This document shows positions 11,205 to 23,283 of a stretch of 64,000 nt of DNA, in pieces. Numbering within the stretch: position 1 is the stretch's first letter; each line of letters starts with the position of its first letter. Where the stretch lies: NCBI GenBank assembly GCA_949128115.1, contig OX421964.1, forward strand, positions 4,464,001 through 4,528,000, given 5' to 3'. This stretch comes from Anaspis maculata. Taxonomy: Eukaryota; Arthropoda; Insecta; Coleoptera; Scraptiidae. The notes under the pieces are model-generated. The model saw nothing but the letters and a program-made list of their open reading frames with translations, was not told where the DNA came from and did not search any database. Made by a program: the position numbers and the translations under genes.

Positions 11205-11246
11205 GTTCCATTTCCGTGGCTCAACCTACTCCAGCGACCCAGCTAA
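11205..11246 (+). CDS. Gene 1, terminal exon T (short, early stop)
   Basis: After a pyrimidine-rich acceptor (ATTTATTTTTTCAG) the phase-0 frame reads VPFPWLNLLQRPS and stops at 11244-11246. The intact gene 3 version (53090-53170) continues for 26 residues. Here a TAT codon corresponds to TAA, so the protein is 13 residues shorter. Similarity to the gene 3 exon continues past the stop ('cacgccgct' against 'cacgccgcc'), so the truncation looks recent. A poly(A) signal AATAAA lies at 11347-11352 in a context (cttcgtgaataaacgcaatg) identical in gene 2. Whether the shortened end still works cannot be told. Confidence 0.5.
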   Translation, partial: VPFPWLNLLQRPS

Positions 11247-12471
11247 TACAGCAAGCACGCCGCTACTTCTAGATTTGGTTGTCGGTTGATATGCTTCAGC
11301 GTTTTAGTCAGAAACATCGCAAACTGTGCCTGCCGCTATCTTCGTGAATAAACGCAATGAACCAACATCTGAGATTCTTTCAATTTAATCTACGTAATAA
11401 TTCAGTGATATTGTCCCCTCGTAGAACTGTATTCATAATTGGATGTTCAAAAGTCCAGTCCCAAGTCCTGTACATTGAAGAAAGTCAGGCAGAAATTTGG
11501 CATCGGAGGGAGCTGGACAGTAATTGTGATTTGCATAGAACAGAACGCTAAGAATCAGTGATTGGAATAGGGTCCTTGCATGAATTTTATATTGAGACGA
11601 TTACTCCATAAAATTATTCAAAACGTTATCTACAATAATTTCCGCCCAAAGAAAATTCAAAAAAATTGGTCCATCCTTTGAATGAAGATCAAAGTGAAAG
11701 CGCGGTCGCTTTCACAATGACCTTGTATGACCACGATGACGTCAACCCGAAAGTTCTATTTTTTGTTTGCAAGTTTTTTTTGCGAGGTTGCAGCCCCTTG
11801 CCTTGAAACTCCGGGAAAATTTAAATCTTCATTATTTTACAGACCTATTTTAATTTTGGAACCGCGAACAGCGCTGTCGTCCTTGTTTACGTATTAGGGC
11901 CATTCCCAAGCATGTGCTACGCGCTTTTTAACCTGAATTGAGCGTCAGCCTCACAGACGTCTGAGACGGTGACAGTGAGATATGTCAAACATTTAAAATT
12001 CGTAGTCGCAATCTGTTAGTGTGGAATCAAGTAGCTCCAGCCCAGGGCACGATGATGTCATCCCGCAGCTGACACATCGGTGCATGGAAGTTGCATGCCT
12101 AACAGTTTTTGTGTTTTAAATCTGTAAATGTGGAATCGCGGGTCGAAGCCGTTTCTTGAAAAAATTGTACCTTCTGTTGCAATAAAGGAATCGAAATGAT
12201 TGATTCAATAGAAATGTCTCCATTGATTTGTGAATATTTTGTTCACTGCATGTGAGCATGTATCTAGAACGGTTCGCAAGATTCCTTGATGTAGAAGTTC
12301 ACACCGTAGGTAGCGTTGAATACCGACTTTTCAGACATGTTAATATTTTTCTTGCCATCGCGCAATCTAACCAACAATTTTTTGTGCCTATTCCCATCCA
12401 CAGACCATCAGCATCAATTTGCAAAAAACCCGATACCGCTACGATTTTTCGCTCAGGAGGAGTTTAACTAC

Positions 12472-12522
12472 AAGACGGACAGACGGACAGACGAACAGAC
12501 GGACAAACGGACAGACGGGCGG
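12472..12522. repeat. (ACAGACGG)n tandem repeat
   Basis: About six copies of the octamer ACAGACGG with small changes. A related run (cagacggacggacggacg) occurs at about 61758-61776. Such runs often mark the ends of decayed transposons, but no partner end was found. Confidence 0.7.
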
Positions 12523-12663
12523 ACATCAAAGCGCGGCTAATAGCGTGTTTCCTACGAAAATGCGCTGAAAAGGAAATGTTGAAGGTTTATCGATTACGGT
12601 AGGCAACCACATATACCGTTCCTGACAGAAATCGGAATTGTTGCACTCGTGAGGGTGATACGT

Positions 12664-12728
12664 CTATCATCCTCACTCTCCCTCCTCCTCCTTCTCCTCC
12701 TCCCCCTTCTCTTTCTACTCTTGCTTTT
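12664..12728. repeat. Homopyrimidine tract
   Basis: About 65 bases of almost only C and T (cctcctcctccttctcctcc and similar). Long homopurine-homopyrimidine tracts can form triplex DNA. No gene context. Confidence 0.7.
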
Positions 12729-13504
12729 TAGCCTTCGACCATAATGATGGATTGAATGACGATCTCTTCGGTGAAGATGGAACTAAAAATTGACCTTGCG
12801 ACAAATTGTCTTTAAAGTTAGCATTCGTGTGAAAAAATTTTCATTGTGAATTTGACCTAAAAAAATACTCTCCCAGATAAGATAAGACCTTCATCGACAT
12901 ACCGTCATCTTCTGTCTGGAAAATCTAATTTGAATGGCGAATGGCAATTGATGGTCAATTTGAAGTCCAACTTGCAACCGATGCAAAGTTGCGCGCCGTC
13001 AAATTGTCAAAAAATGTCAAGTTCTCATGTCGATTTGCAGCCCTTTCTAGCTTCAAACCCGAAACAGACTCATGCCAAATTGGGACGGAAATTGGAATCA
13101 AAATTGTCCTCCATTTTGTTGAAATTTCGAGCACATGGGTAATACAACTTGGAATGAAAATTGACCGTTTCAACATTCTGACAACGTGCAGCTTCACGCG
13201 GAGGTGAAAACCGGATTTGAAATTGAGCCCTCAGAGAACGTGTAGGTACGCAAATTACTGCATGGTTAGGGCTTGAGGATTTCAACCGTATAAGAGAAAT
13301 GGTGACTTTCAGGGTTTTCTGATGCTTTTCGAGGTCTGCCCTATATGGATTTCGATAGATAACCCCTCATGATATCTAGATAAAATTATTCATCCATGTC
13401 GATTGGGGACATCAAGACAATTGACGATGAATTACTCAGAGTAAGTCGAGGAGTAAGTCAAATAACTAACAAACATGAAGTTATCAGGATTTGTAGGCAT
13501 CTGG

Positions 13505-13824
13505 TCGTAACGAATTTCAAATAAAAGCGATTGCTCCATTTTTATTCACTTGGCTCTAATATCAAAATCGAAAGGTGCTTTGTTCTGCAATACGTTTTAG
13601 CACACGTATAACAACAATCGGAAATCACTTATCCACGCTTCATGTTTTGAAGATTGATATGGTCTCTTGATTGTTACGGCAAAGCGCTTATTTCACAAGC
13701 AGTTGCACTGAATATCGCTTTTTTTGTGCGTCAAGTTGTATCAATTTCTAGAAAAATTCAATTTTTTGATCAATAATTGAAAGAATCTGGTCCAACCGGA
13801 GGTTCAACCATTGAAGAAGTCACA
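13505..13824 (+). promoter_or_regulatory. Gene 2 upstream block conserved with genes 3 and 4
   Basis: The block includes 'ttcaaataaaagcgattgct', then TTTGTTCTGCAATACGTTTTAG (13579-13600) and 'ttgcactgaatatcgc'. It is closely matched upstream of gene 3 and more loosely upstream of gene 4. The core lies 246 bases before the ATG here, 243 in gene 3 and 218 in gene 4. Conservation of position and sequence supports a promoter or 5' UTR shared by the array. The transcription start itself is not identified. Confidence 0.5.
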
Positions 13825-13872
13825 ATGAAGATAATCATAGCAGTAGCTTTTGTCTTGGCTGTAACGACTGCG
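13825..13872 (+). CDS. Gene 2, signal-peptide exon
   Basis: The ATG opens a 16-codon exon, MKIIIAVAFVLAVTTA, ending exactly at the donor GCG|GTGAGA. It has a Lys, a hydrophobic core and small residues ending in Ala, a standard secretion signal. The cleavage point would fall at or near the exon junction. The gene 3 counterpart (MRIIIVVASVLAVTMA, 33814) has the same length, phase and donor position, and the upstream 300 bases are conserved. The next exon in phase is the class B exon at 20874. Extra small exons in between cannot be excluded. Confidence 0.62.
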
Positions 13873-14921
13873 GTGAGATTACCTATTTTGATTTCATTTT
13901 GTAGAATACTTTTGTATGGCCTGAGATTGATAACGGTTGAATGATGAATGAGACTTCGACATTTCATTGTTGGTCTTCCCTCTCCGACCTTCAAGCTAAC
14001 ACTCTTTTGCGCATACATCACAATTCTGCGATGTTTTACATTCCACCCTGTAAAACAAGTTGTTGAAAATGGAAACAAAATCTCGTCGATGGAATAGATT
14101 GCTGGAAGATAAATCTAAAAGGCTGTGAGAACTAACTCAAAATTGGTTGTGTCAGTCCAAAGCTACGTCAGTTTGAAAAAGAGCAAAACTTTCGATACCG
14201 TCGTTCCAGTTGTTGAGCAGATTATATACACCCACACAGACCGTCGACACAAAAACTTGACGTTTTAGTTATTTTTCGGAGATTCAAAAAGAATAAAATC
14301 TGACCTTGCAAAATCCAGTCACATTTCAGAGAAGACCATGTTTTCGATGTTATAACTTGAGTTAGTCAGTCTTGATCAGTGGAAATTATGCATATTTACT
14401 CTCAAAACTGATAGGCCCCATACTATAATCATGTTAAAGTCATTTTTTTAATACTTGTTGGTAAAATTGCAGACTGGTTTTTGATACTTTGTGATGCGAA
14501 CATCTTGATCTACCAAGACAGTGGAATTTTGGGATTTCTAAGTGGGTGAACTTTCTAACTGGGGATAGAGGAAGGTAGTTTTGAACAGAAGAATTAGAAT
14601 GACGCAATTCCTCACATTGTACTACCTTGCTACTCGACAATTCCGGTGAATTGTGACCGAATAACAAAGAGCACCCGGTCAGCTCGATGTTACGTGTAGA
14701 GCGGGGTTATGGGATCCGAAATAGGTTCTGGGGCGCCAAGTAATTCGCTATTCAAAATTTAGAAAAGAGAGTTGTCTGAATCACTAAAGACAACAACAAA
14801 AATAAAATAAAGATGAAAGAAATAAATGGGAATAACAGTGTTTAATGTTCAATCAAACCAAGAGAGAAATTATCGTAATGAATTCAGATCAGCCTACAGA
14901 TTTTAACAAATGTTCTTTTAG

Positions 14922-15000
14922 AAAAAGTGAAATAATGCCAGTACCGAACGTAATAGAAAATGACGATATACCTTTGTGTTTCTTTCGCCGAGTGCACTCC
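14922..15000 (+). CDS. Candidate small exon in gene 2 intron (uncertain)
   Basis: The segment lies between a good acceptor (TGTTCTTTTAG) and a good donor (CACTCC|GTAAGA) and is open in one frame (SEIMPVPNVIENDDIPLCFF). Its entry phase (one base completing a codon) does not match the preceding signal exon, and no paralogous copy was found. It may be an exon needing another partner, or chance. Confidence 0.2.
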
Positions 15001-15182
15001 GTAAGATATAGCTTTAGGTATCTTTGTAAAAGCTTTGAACCCGTTCGATAATAGATATAGAACACCGTAACAATTGGTAATTGACAGTAGGTAAATAGAC
15101 AAAAATAAAGGAAATAGGTAAAAATGTAAAAAGGTAAAATCTGGCCTTATGACGTGTTCCGTCAAATCTTTCAAATCGCAGT

Positions 15183-15404
15183 GTCGAGAATGTCTACGAG
15201 ATTCACAAATCCTCGTTGGATGAATCGGAAGGCCTACTGCGTCTGCACCACGAATGTCTGCGTCCTCTGTGTCCGAAGAAGAGCAACCACAACGAAGTTG
15301 AACTTCCACTCTTGACTCCCCAGACACCGGAAAGAAAACACGTCGGTGCTGGGAGAAATGGTCTTCTTACTTATTATGCGTTCGGCACTCGATACGGAGA
15401 ATAA
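15183..15404 (+). CDS. Unassigned open segment after a splice acceptor
   Basis: After TTTCAAATCGCAG a frame stays open for 73 codons to TAA at 15402-15404 and includes LHHECLRPLCPKKSNHNE, with ordinary, non-repetitive composition. It lies in the first intron of gene 2. It might be a terminal exon of an alternative transcript or part of an unrelated gene or transposon. No family is recognised, and the other + frame is also partly open. Confidence 0.25.
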   Translation, partial: VENVYEIHKSSLDESEGLLRLHHECLRPLCPKKSNHNEVELPLLTPQTPERKHVGAGRNGLLTYYAFGTRYGE

Positions 15405-16899
15405 CTCTTGTTGGGTTGATTCGGCAAAAAGACGAGACGTGTGACAACGACGACTGCACCAAGATAAAGCCTCGGGAAAAAACCCTGGGTGGAGAAAATT
15501 GGTCTTAGTTTTGATTTCTCTTCAAAGATTTGAACTCACCTTCGCAATATCGGCGGAAGGGTTATTGTAGGTAACGATAAACGGTAGTTTTTTCGATATT
15601 TCAGAGACTTTCTTTTTGACGGCCCTTTTTTTTTTGCTTTTCGTCTGACCTTTTTTTTTTCGCTACCTCTGATTTTATTTTGAATTTTCATTTCAATGAA
15701 AATTTTGAACGCTACAATTGATATATTTTGACACAGCAAAATCTGCATCGAGAGGGTATGGCAAGGCCGAGGGCAAGGCATATGTTCTCTTTTTGGGTGA
15801 TAAATGCAGCAGAACCAACTTGAAATTCGTTCCAGTCAGTTAAAGTGCTCGCCAATTGAAATGGTCCACCAAAAAAATACAGTCACATTCGAAGTGTCAT
15901 AACTTTTGGATAAATGAACTATTTTGAATTGTTTTATGTTTTCTAATTAGCTCACGTATTGGACTACAACGTGTCATGAACTATTTTTGGTACAATTGTT
16001 TTGTATTAATCATACAAGGCCCTCAATCAGGTACCGCAAAAATGGAAAAGTTTGAACAGGTCCCATTTCACAACAAAATGTTTTTGGTTTTCTCCAAGTG
16101 TTTCAGGGGAGTTGTTATAACCATAACTCGAATCGTTCTTCAACATTTTTGGCTATCTGCTTTAATTACAGAGTGATCTCAAAAATGTAACCTTTCAGTT
16201 TTGCAGTGATAACTTTATTCGTTGTTGGCCGATTTTGGAAAATTAGGGCTCTTGTTGAAGCTAAAGGCTCAGGTCAGAAGGATCAAGGATCAGAATTGAC
16301 TTAGGATGAAAATTCTGGAAAAGCGATTGAATCAAGAGTTACTCAAATGACAAACTTGCTAGAGATCCGGTTTAGGAGAGGTATTAAACAAAAAACAACT
16401 TTTCTTCAAACAAACCATTCTTTCTGAACATTTCAAGGTGTTTCCCATTTGTATGGGGCAAAAATTGTGGCAATGAATCCAAATCAGAAATGGATGCTTC
16501 CAACAAAGAATACTGGACGTTTTTCACCTAAAAATAGACGTAGCTTTGCGAGAGCTTTGGTTACGAAGATCAGAACTGGTGCCCATCTTTTTAAATGTGA
16601 AGGAAACATTCGACAATAAGAAGGTAACCTAGGTTACGTGCATTTTCAGTCAGGGAAGGTCCGGTATTATCTTCTGAAAAGTGAATTTGTGAAATGGGTC
16701 CCGCGTCGACAATTTGTATCACTTGAAATCGGAAAATACCTCAAAATGTTCGGAAATAAAAGTCTGTTTGAAGGCAAGTTGATTTTTGTTTAGTTCTTTC
16801 CCTGAACCTGATTTCTAGGGTGCTTCATATTTAGGTCATTTTTGATTTCTTCACTTTTTCGAAATTTTAATTTTTAAGAGGTGACTTTCCCGAAGTTCA

Positions 16900-19800
16900 A
16901 TGTGAGGAGCTGAATTCCATGTCTCCGACGCATTACTCCTCTTTCAAGGTCACGCTAGACTTGAACAATCTCGGCAGATGTTTAGATTCCAACAGATGGC
17001 CTGCAGGTTGTCGTATTTCACGTTTTTTTCATCCGAGACTCAAGAACCGGAAACCAGAATGACACTTCGTGTTTGTCACCTGAATGTACGAAGCCTAAGA
17101 AATAAGTCGGATGAACTGGAATTTCTTCTTCATTCTTTGGAATTCCCTCATGTGATATGTGTGACGGAAACTTGGTGCAGCGACCAGGAAATTGAGAAGG
17201 TTCGCGTCAGCTGCTACTCGCTCGCTGGTTCCTTCTCCAGGGTTGACTCGCGAGGTGGCGGTGTCGCAGTATTCGTGCGACAGGACATTCCATATGAGCC
17301 AGTTCCGATTTCCAACACTCAATTGATGGAATCTGTATTTGAGTGTGCATTAACAAGAATCAGGCTCAGTAATGCATCAGTTCTCGTTGGCTGCTACTAC
17401 CGGAGTCCCGGAACATGTGTGCGAACGTTCGAGAGTCGTTTAAATGATCTCCTGCCTCGAGTGCTAAAGCCCGGTGAAAAATCCGTAATGTGTGGTGATT
17501 TTAATGTTGATTTTCATAATTCCAAAGACATTCATAGTTCTCTCATTGTAAATGCTTTCTCATCTTATGGTTTTGTTAGCAACATTTCTGATTTCACCCG
17601 CATACAGGGTGATCACAAATCTTTTATTGATAACATTTTCTGTAATAACGCTAAATCTTGTACACGTTCTGAGTTGATACATGTAGATTTTTCTGACCAT
17701 CTCTTGCAGATGGTTCAGCTTGACTTGAATGATGACGCGCAGGGAAGGGCCCAGTCATCCATTTTGAAACGCAATTTTAATTTTCCTTCTAACATTCTTC
17801 AATTTATTGAGATTGTTTCTAAACTGGATTGGTCCTTTCTTTTGAGCTCATCAATTTCATTTAATGACAAGTTTAGTATGTTCCATACAATGTTTGTTGA
17901 TTCTATGGAGACTGCTTTTCCGCTCGTTTCATGTAATCGCAGACTCCAACCTAGTCACAGACCCTGGATTTCTAAACGTATAATTGATCAGGGTGTTTTT
18001 TTGCGAAACTTATATAATATATAATTCATGTCGAATTTCAGGTGACCCTGCACTTCTTGATAGGTATAGGATTCTAAAACATAGTCATCGTACGGCCGTG
18101 GCCCTGGCAAGAAAACAATATTATGACCGCAAATTTTTGAGACCTAACTGCAACGTTTCTAAAACTGCTTGGAGTATGATAAATGATGGTGTCAACCTTA
18201 ATAAACGTAAGTCTGAACTACCTCCATCCTTCATGAATGTTAACGGAGACATAATCTCGGATTTGGGAGTTGCTTCTCAATGCTTCAATAGCTATTTCAT
18301 CGATTCCGTCAAAGAGATTGCTGGTTCTGTAAAAACAAAGATTAAGTCAGCCAATTCTGTGTCGGGCTCGAAAGTGCTGGATAAAAATATCTTTCTCTCA
18401 CCCGTCACTCAGCAAGAAGTGGCCGATGTAATACATCAAGTATCGGACAAGTCTTCATGCGGTAGTGATGGTGTTCCTTGTTCTCTCCTTCTGCACGTTG
18501 TTGATCATATCTCTGGGCCCTTGGCTGACTTAATAAATATGTCTTTTGTTGAGGGTGTTTTTCCAACAATACTCAAAAAAGCATTAATTGTTCCTGTTCA
18601 TAAAAGGGGAGACAAGAGAGTCATTAGCAATTATCGACCGGTTGCATTGCTGTCAGTGTTCTCGAAGATTTTTGAGAAGTGCTTTTATTCCAGACTTTCT
18701 AACTTCCTTGATAAAAATTTAGTCTTGCTTAACAATCAGTTTGGCTTTAGAGGCGGTCGCTCTACAGCGGATGCTTTATTGTCCTTATACGATTTCATTT
18801 CTCAGAATCGTGAATCTGGTAAGCCGACTGCTAGCATTTTTTTCGATCTTTCTAAAGCCTTTGATGTTGTCAACCATGATCTGCTTTTACATAAGTTATG
18901 TAATAATGGAATTAGGGGAGTGGCCCTGAACTGGTTGTCGTCTTTTCTAAAAGATAGGAGTCAGAGTGTTATCCTTACTGACAAAGTTAGGTTTCAGTCT
19001 GGCACCGTCTTGGTCGAAACAGGTGTACCTCAAGGCAGTGTTTTGGGCCCTCTCCTGTTTTAATTTTTGTGAACGACATCAGAATCGGTGACGCTCACGT
19101 AACGTTGTTTGCGGACGATACATCTGCGGCTGTGTCCGCTGACAATGACGGCCTTCTGAGCTTGAAGGCGTCTGAGACTGTTAAGGCGATGCAAGAGTAC
19201 TGCAGTTTTAATGGGTTAAAGTTGAATGAAGACAAAATTGACTTTCTTGTTTTTTCGAACAGAACGATTGATTCTAGCCTACTTGTGCGTATTGACCATA
19301 AAAGCTTAAAACAGAACCTTTCAGTTAAATTCCTGGGTTTTACCTTGGATTGTCACCTCTCTTGGACGGGTCATATTAACGAGACAATTCGCAAGCTAAA
19401 AGTTTCACAGTACGTCCTTTGGCAATTACGGGACAAGGTTGACACTTTTGTTTTAAAAACGTACTATTACGCTTACGTCCATTCCATTTTGAGTTACGGG
19501 ATAATTTGTTGGGGCGGCGGTAGTGGGTTGGGTGATTTGTTCCTGACGCAGAAAAAAATAGTACGGACTATGTGCTTTTCAAATCAAAGTTCTTCTTGCA
19601 AACCCTTATTTGCAAAACTAAACATTTTAACTGTGCCGTCCATGTATATATTAAGCTGTGTTTTATATGTTCGTAAAAACAGAAACAATTACACCTCCGG
19701 CAGAGATAACAATCCTAATTATCACTTAAGACAAAAACTAAACCTTGATATTCCTATGCATCGATTGAGCAGCTCTGCAAAAGGACCATTTGTAATGCCA

Positions 19801-20092
19801 ATAAAACTGTATAATAAGCTACCACTAGCGATTAAAAAAGTTGAAAACCTGTCTGTATTTAAAAACAAAATTAAATCATTGCTTCTAGCTCATAATTTTT
19901 ACTCAATCCAAGAATATCTTGATTGTACGACATTAGATAATAAATTAGCCAAAGTGTGTCTGTGATATTTGAGTGTAATTTTTATATATTGTGATTTGTT
20001 GACGTTTTACTCTATATTCTCTGTATCTCTGACCAAATCATATTGTGTGACAATTCTCATGCTGTACCTACAGTCCTAAGAGAAATAAAGAT

Positions 20093-20127
<35 letters not shown>

Positions 20128-20136
20128 TTTTTGTGT
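16900..20136 (+). mobile_element. Non-LTR retrotransposon, CR1/L2-like
   Basis: The element encodes an endonuclease followed by a reverse transcriptase and ends in AATAAAGATT plus a (TTTA)n run at 20093-20130, the 3' end type of many CR1/L2-group LINEs. The 3' tail abuts the right arm of the palindromic element. The 5' end is not defined. Two frame breaks make this copy unable to encode the full protein. The clade call rests on NVRSLRNK, the form of the RT motifs and the C-terminal 'LYNKLPLAIKKVENLSVFK', and is from memory of the families. Confidence 0.8.
17059..19965 (+). pseudogene. LINE endonuclease-reverse transcriptase ORF with two frame breaks
   Basis: From MTLRVCHLNVRSLRNK the N-terminal third is an APE-type endonuclease: CVTETW, GGGVAVFVR, GDFNVDF and FSDHL are its catalytic blocks. 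The reverse transcriptase follows: NYRPVALLSVFSKIFEK, NNQFGFRGG, FFDLSKAFDVV, GVPQGSVLGP and the active-site block FADDT (Asp-Asp). The first break is near 18020-18035, where AT-rich sequence 'atataatatataatt' shifts the frame. The second is at 19060-19066, where one T is missing in 'cctgttttaattttt', between GPLLF and the block leading to NDI. An upstream in-frame ATG at 16978 exists, but the product before MTLRV shows no known domain. The role is LINE mobilisation, and this copy is inactive. Confidence 0.8.
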
Positions 20137-20873
20137 CCCAGTCAGTTCCGATCCTCGAGCCTTCTCATCTGAGTCTTGAGCTTCAACAAGAGTCCTTATT
20201 TTTCAAAATTGACCAACAATTGAAATAGATATAAATGCCAGACCAGAAGGTTGCATTTTTGAGATCACTGTATGATTGGAGGAGATAGACTTAAAATTTT
20301 GAAAACTACCTCAAGGTATAGGAACAACATCTTTCCTAAAACACTTGGAAAAAAAACAAAAACCATTTTTTGTGAAATGGGACCAGTTCAAACTTTTCCA
20401 TTTTTGCAGTACCTGATTGAGCGCCCTGTATAATTATTACGAAACACCTGTACGAAAAACGGCCCATGACATGTTGTAATCCAATCCGTGAGCTAATCAG
20501 AAAACATAAAACGATTCAAAATTGTTCATTCATTCAAGAGTTATGTGACTTTGAATATGACTAAATTTTTTGGGTGGACCATTTCAATTGGCGAGCACTT
20601 CATTTGACCAATTTCATCAATTCATAGTTTCATCAAAAGCAGCACGGAAAATAATGTGTTGGTCGCGCTGAAAACCGCATAGCATAACCCTCTTACATGT
20701 AGCACTCGGCCTAGGGCCTCGAGCGAGGCCTCGAGTCGCATTCACATTCGTTATGCTATGTTCGCTGTGCTATGCCTTGCCTCCGGTGCTGGTTAGGTAC
20801 ATGGGATACTATTTGGTCAGAGTGGATAATTATGTACATGAATTATTTATTGATATTCCAGTGATATTTTCAG

Positions 20874-21050
20874 CAGCAGCAGGAGAAACCACAACAGCAA
20901 GGCATTGCTTTTCCGGCAACTGTTGCAATGCCGGGAAGTCCAGCAGCTTTTAATTACCAGCCGTTGCCGATGGTGCCTTATTCTGCAGTTCCAAACAACT
21001 CTGTTGCAAGGAGCTCCCCGGATTCGATACAGCCCATGAGCAATAGAGAG
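20874..21050 (+). CDS. Gene 2, first class B exon (59 codons)
   Basis: Bounded by the acceptor GTGATATTTTCAG and the donor GAG|GTAATG, phase 0 at both ends. It encodes QQQEKPQQQGIAFP, then a Pro/Ala-rich centre, and ends with SPDSIQPMSNRE. Length is identical (59 codons) to the exons at 46645 and 47114, with the same end (MSN or MSD plus a Glu just before the donor). The 200 bases upstream ('ggcctagggcctcgag', 'ggatactatttggtc', 'attgatattccagtgat') resemble those before the next B exon, so exon and intron were duplicated together. Directly after the signal exon it would place Gln at the mature N-terminus. Confidence 0.65.
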
Positions 21051-22122
21051 GTAATGTGGATGCATGTTTCACCATTCATCACTTGATGGTTCGCTTATCC
21101 AACCCAATTATACAGGGTGTCTATGGAATCCACTCAGGAGCACGACGGAAATATTTAAAGAAATTATTGACGTTATTTTTTTAAGGTTGAAGGTAAGAAA
21201 CAAGGTAAGGAAATAGGACTTCGCCTCCCACTATCTCCGTTATTTGAAGTGATTTTTGGGAACTGTTCATGGAAGATTTCTCAGTACAAATCATCAACCA
21301 CCGGGTGGGCACTGAACTTCTACACTCGGCCGCGAAGGGTCCCGATCTATCTATGCTATTTTTTTGTGTTTTTTCGTCACACAAGACACAAAATTTTGGG
21401 ATTTTGAGATTCCCAGGTGTAGTACGGCGGTTGATGGACAATATTGAGACCTACCTTGCATTTTATTCTGGAGCATTCAGACTTGGCACAGTAGTAAAGT
21501 TGTAGTACATACCAGCTTACTTTTGATGAGAAGTGGAAACAAGGTTGCAAACCCAATTGAGGCGAGCTACTATAGTCGAAAAAAGCCGATACGGAAAAAG
21601 ATAGACTCAAAATAGTATATTATACTATTTTTCTACAATATTATTGTAAAACTAGTGTTAAAATGACGATTTTTGTAATACGATTAAGTTTGCTCAACGA
21701 GCCGGGAGGGGGCGGGCTAAGCAATGTAGGAGTATTACAAAAATGAATTGTAACACATGTTTTTCATACTACTTTGTCAATTTTCGCCTTGATTCACTTG
21801 ATAAAAATAAGAAAATGCACAAACTGACATTTGAATTGTGCTTATGTCAATAATGACGGCCAAAACAGTGATACAAAATGCTCTATTTTCAGTTGCACAA
21901 AGTAGACTTATGTGACACTGTTTTTTTTTCGCAACAACAGTGCTACAAAGTAGTCATAGTAGGTATAGCCAAAATAGACATAAAAATCTTCCATGCAGCT
22001 CTCGGCCTAGAGTCTTGAGCTGCACTCATGTTGGTTCTGCTGTATCTTGCGCTAGTTACCTGAAATACTATTACGCCATGGTGAATATGAACTGATGATT
22101 GATATTGCGGTGATATTTCCAG
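21051..22122. other. Gene 2 intron between B exons
   Basis: Contains a transposon-like start 'tatacagggtgtctatgg' at about 21112, AT-rich filler, and from about 21995 a duplicated copy of the sequence that precedes the 20874 exon ('ctcggcctagagtcttgag'). No supported exon. Confidence 0.45.
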
Positions 22123-23283
22123 CTGCAGCAGAAGCAACCACAACAGCAGGGTAATGTTTTTTCCTGGAGTTTTCCAACAACGGTTCCGAAGCCGCAGAGT
22201 CAAGCAACTCCGATTTACCAATCTTCACCATTTGTGCTCAATCCAGTAGGTCGAAATGTGCAGCCACAACAGCAGGGTGGTGGTTTTTTCTTCGGTTTCC
22301 CAACAATGGTTCCGATTCAAACAACTACTACGATTCAGCAGTTTCCACCATTTGTGCCTGATCCAGTAGGTCCAAACGTGCAACCACAACAGCAAGGTAA
22401 TGGGTTTTCTCCGAGTTTTTCGAAAATGGTTCCGATGCCGGAGAGTCAAGCGACTCCGATTCCCCAGTCTCCACCATTTGTGCCTAATCAAGTGGGTCCA
22501 AACGTGCAACCACAACAGCAAGGTAATGGTTTTTCCTCGAGTTTTTCAAGAATGGTTCCGATGCCAGAAAGTCAAGCAACTCCGATTCACCAGTCTCCAC
22601 CATTTGTGCCTAATCAAGTGGGTCCAAACGTGCAACCACAACAGCAAGGTAATGGTTTCTCCTCGAGTTTTTCAAGAATGGTTCCGATGCCAGAGAGTCA
22701 AGCAACTCCGATTCACCAGTCTCCACCATTTGTACCTGATCAAGTGGGTCCAAACGTGCAACCACAACAGCAAGGTAATGGTTTTTCCTCGAGTTTTTCA
22801 AGAATGGTTCCGATGCCAGAGAGTCAAGCAGCTCCGATCCACCAGTCTCCACCATTTGTACCTGATCAAGTGGGTCCAAACGTGCAACCACAACAACAAG
22901 GTAATGGTTTTTCCTCGAGTTTTCCAAAAATGGCTCTGATGCCGGGGAGTCAAACCACTCTGATTCACCAGTCTCCACCATTTGTGCCGGATCAAGTGGC
23001 TCCAGACGTGCAACCACAACAGCAGGGTGATGTTTTTTTCCCGGGTTTTCCAACAATGGTTCCGATTCAAGGAACAACGATGATTTACGAGACTTCAAGA
23101 CCTTTTTTGCTCAATCCAGTAGTTCCGAACGTGCTACCACAACAGCAGAGTAACGTTGTTTTCTCGGATTTTCCGGCAAAGTTTTCGGAGAGTCCTGCAA
23201 TTACGATTCACGATCAGCCCATTCTGTTTGATCAAGATGGTTCAAACAGCCTTGAAATAGCCTTGATGAATACGATAACAGAC
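22123..23283 (+). CDS. Gene 2, large class B exon with 42-residue tandem repeats
   Basis: 387 codons in phase 0 from the acceptor GTGATATTTCCAG to the donor GAC|GTGAGT. It starts LQQKQPQQQGNVFS and then repeats a unit of the form VPxQVGPNVQPQQQGNGFSSSFSRMVPMPESQATPIHQSPPF. 'TTTGTGCC' anchors fall at 22351, 22477, 22603, 22729, 22855 and 22981, exactly 126 bases (42 residues) apart. One unit before is 40 residues and one after is 41. Central units are nearly identical, so the array expanded recently. The homologous gene 3 exon (47738) has only one partial unit. The frame would stay open to a stop at 23374-23376 if the donor were skipped. The repeats are rich in Gln, Pro and Ser, as in extended secreted or adhesive proteins. 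Function is unknown. Confidence 0.7.
22234..23150 (+). repeat. 126-bp coding minisatellite
   Basis: Six central boundaries are spaced exactly 126 bases apart, flanked by diverged 120- and 123-base units. All lengths are multiples of three. The antisense strand is also open for long stretches because of the repeat, but has no splice support. Confidence 0.85.

Larger units (their letters stand above)
11353..13500. other. Intergenic DNA between genes 1 and 2
   Basis: No supported gene. Recognised features are a tandem array of ACAGACGG (12472-12522), a nearly pure pyrimidine tract (12664-12728), and AAATTG-rich low-complexity sequence at 12930-13210 that produces incidental open frames on both strands. 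Confidence 0.45.
15843..20600. mobile_element. Palindromic (inverted-repeat) element split by a LINE
   Basis: About 470 bases at 15843-16310 are matched, inverted, at 20137-20600. The outer ends are AAGTGCTCGCCAATTGAAAT and its complement. Motifs in both arms include 'atggaaaagtttgaac' and its complement 'gttcaaacttttccat'. The arms are about 80-90% alike by eye and were once joined. The LINE at about 16900-20136 now lies between them. Arm sequence carries no credible gene. Confidence 0.7.
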
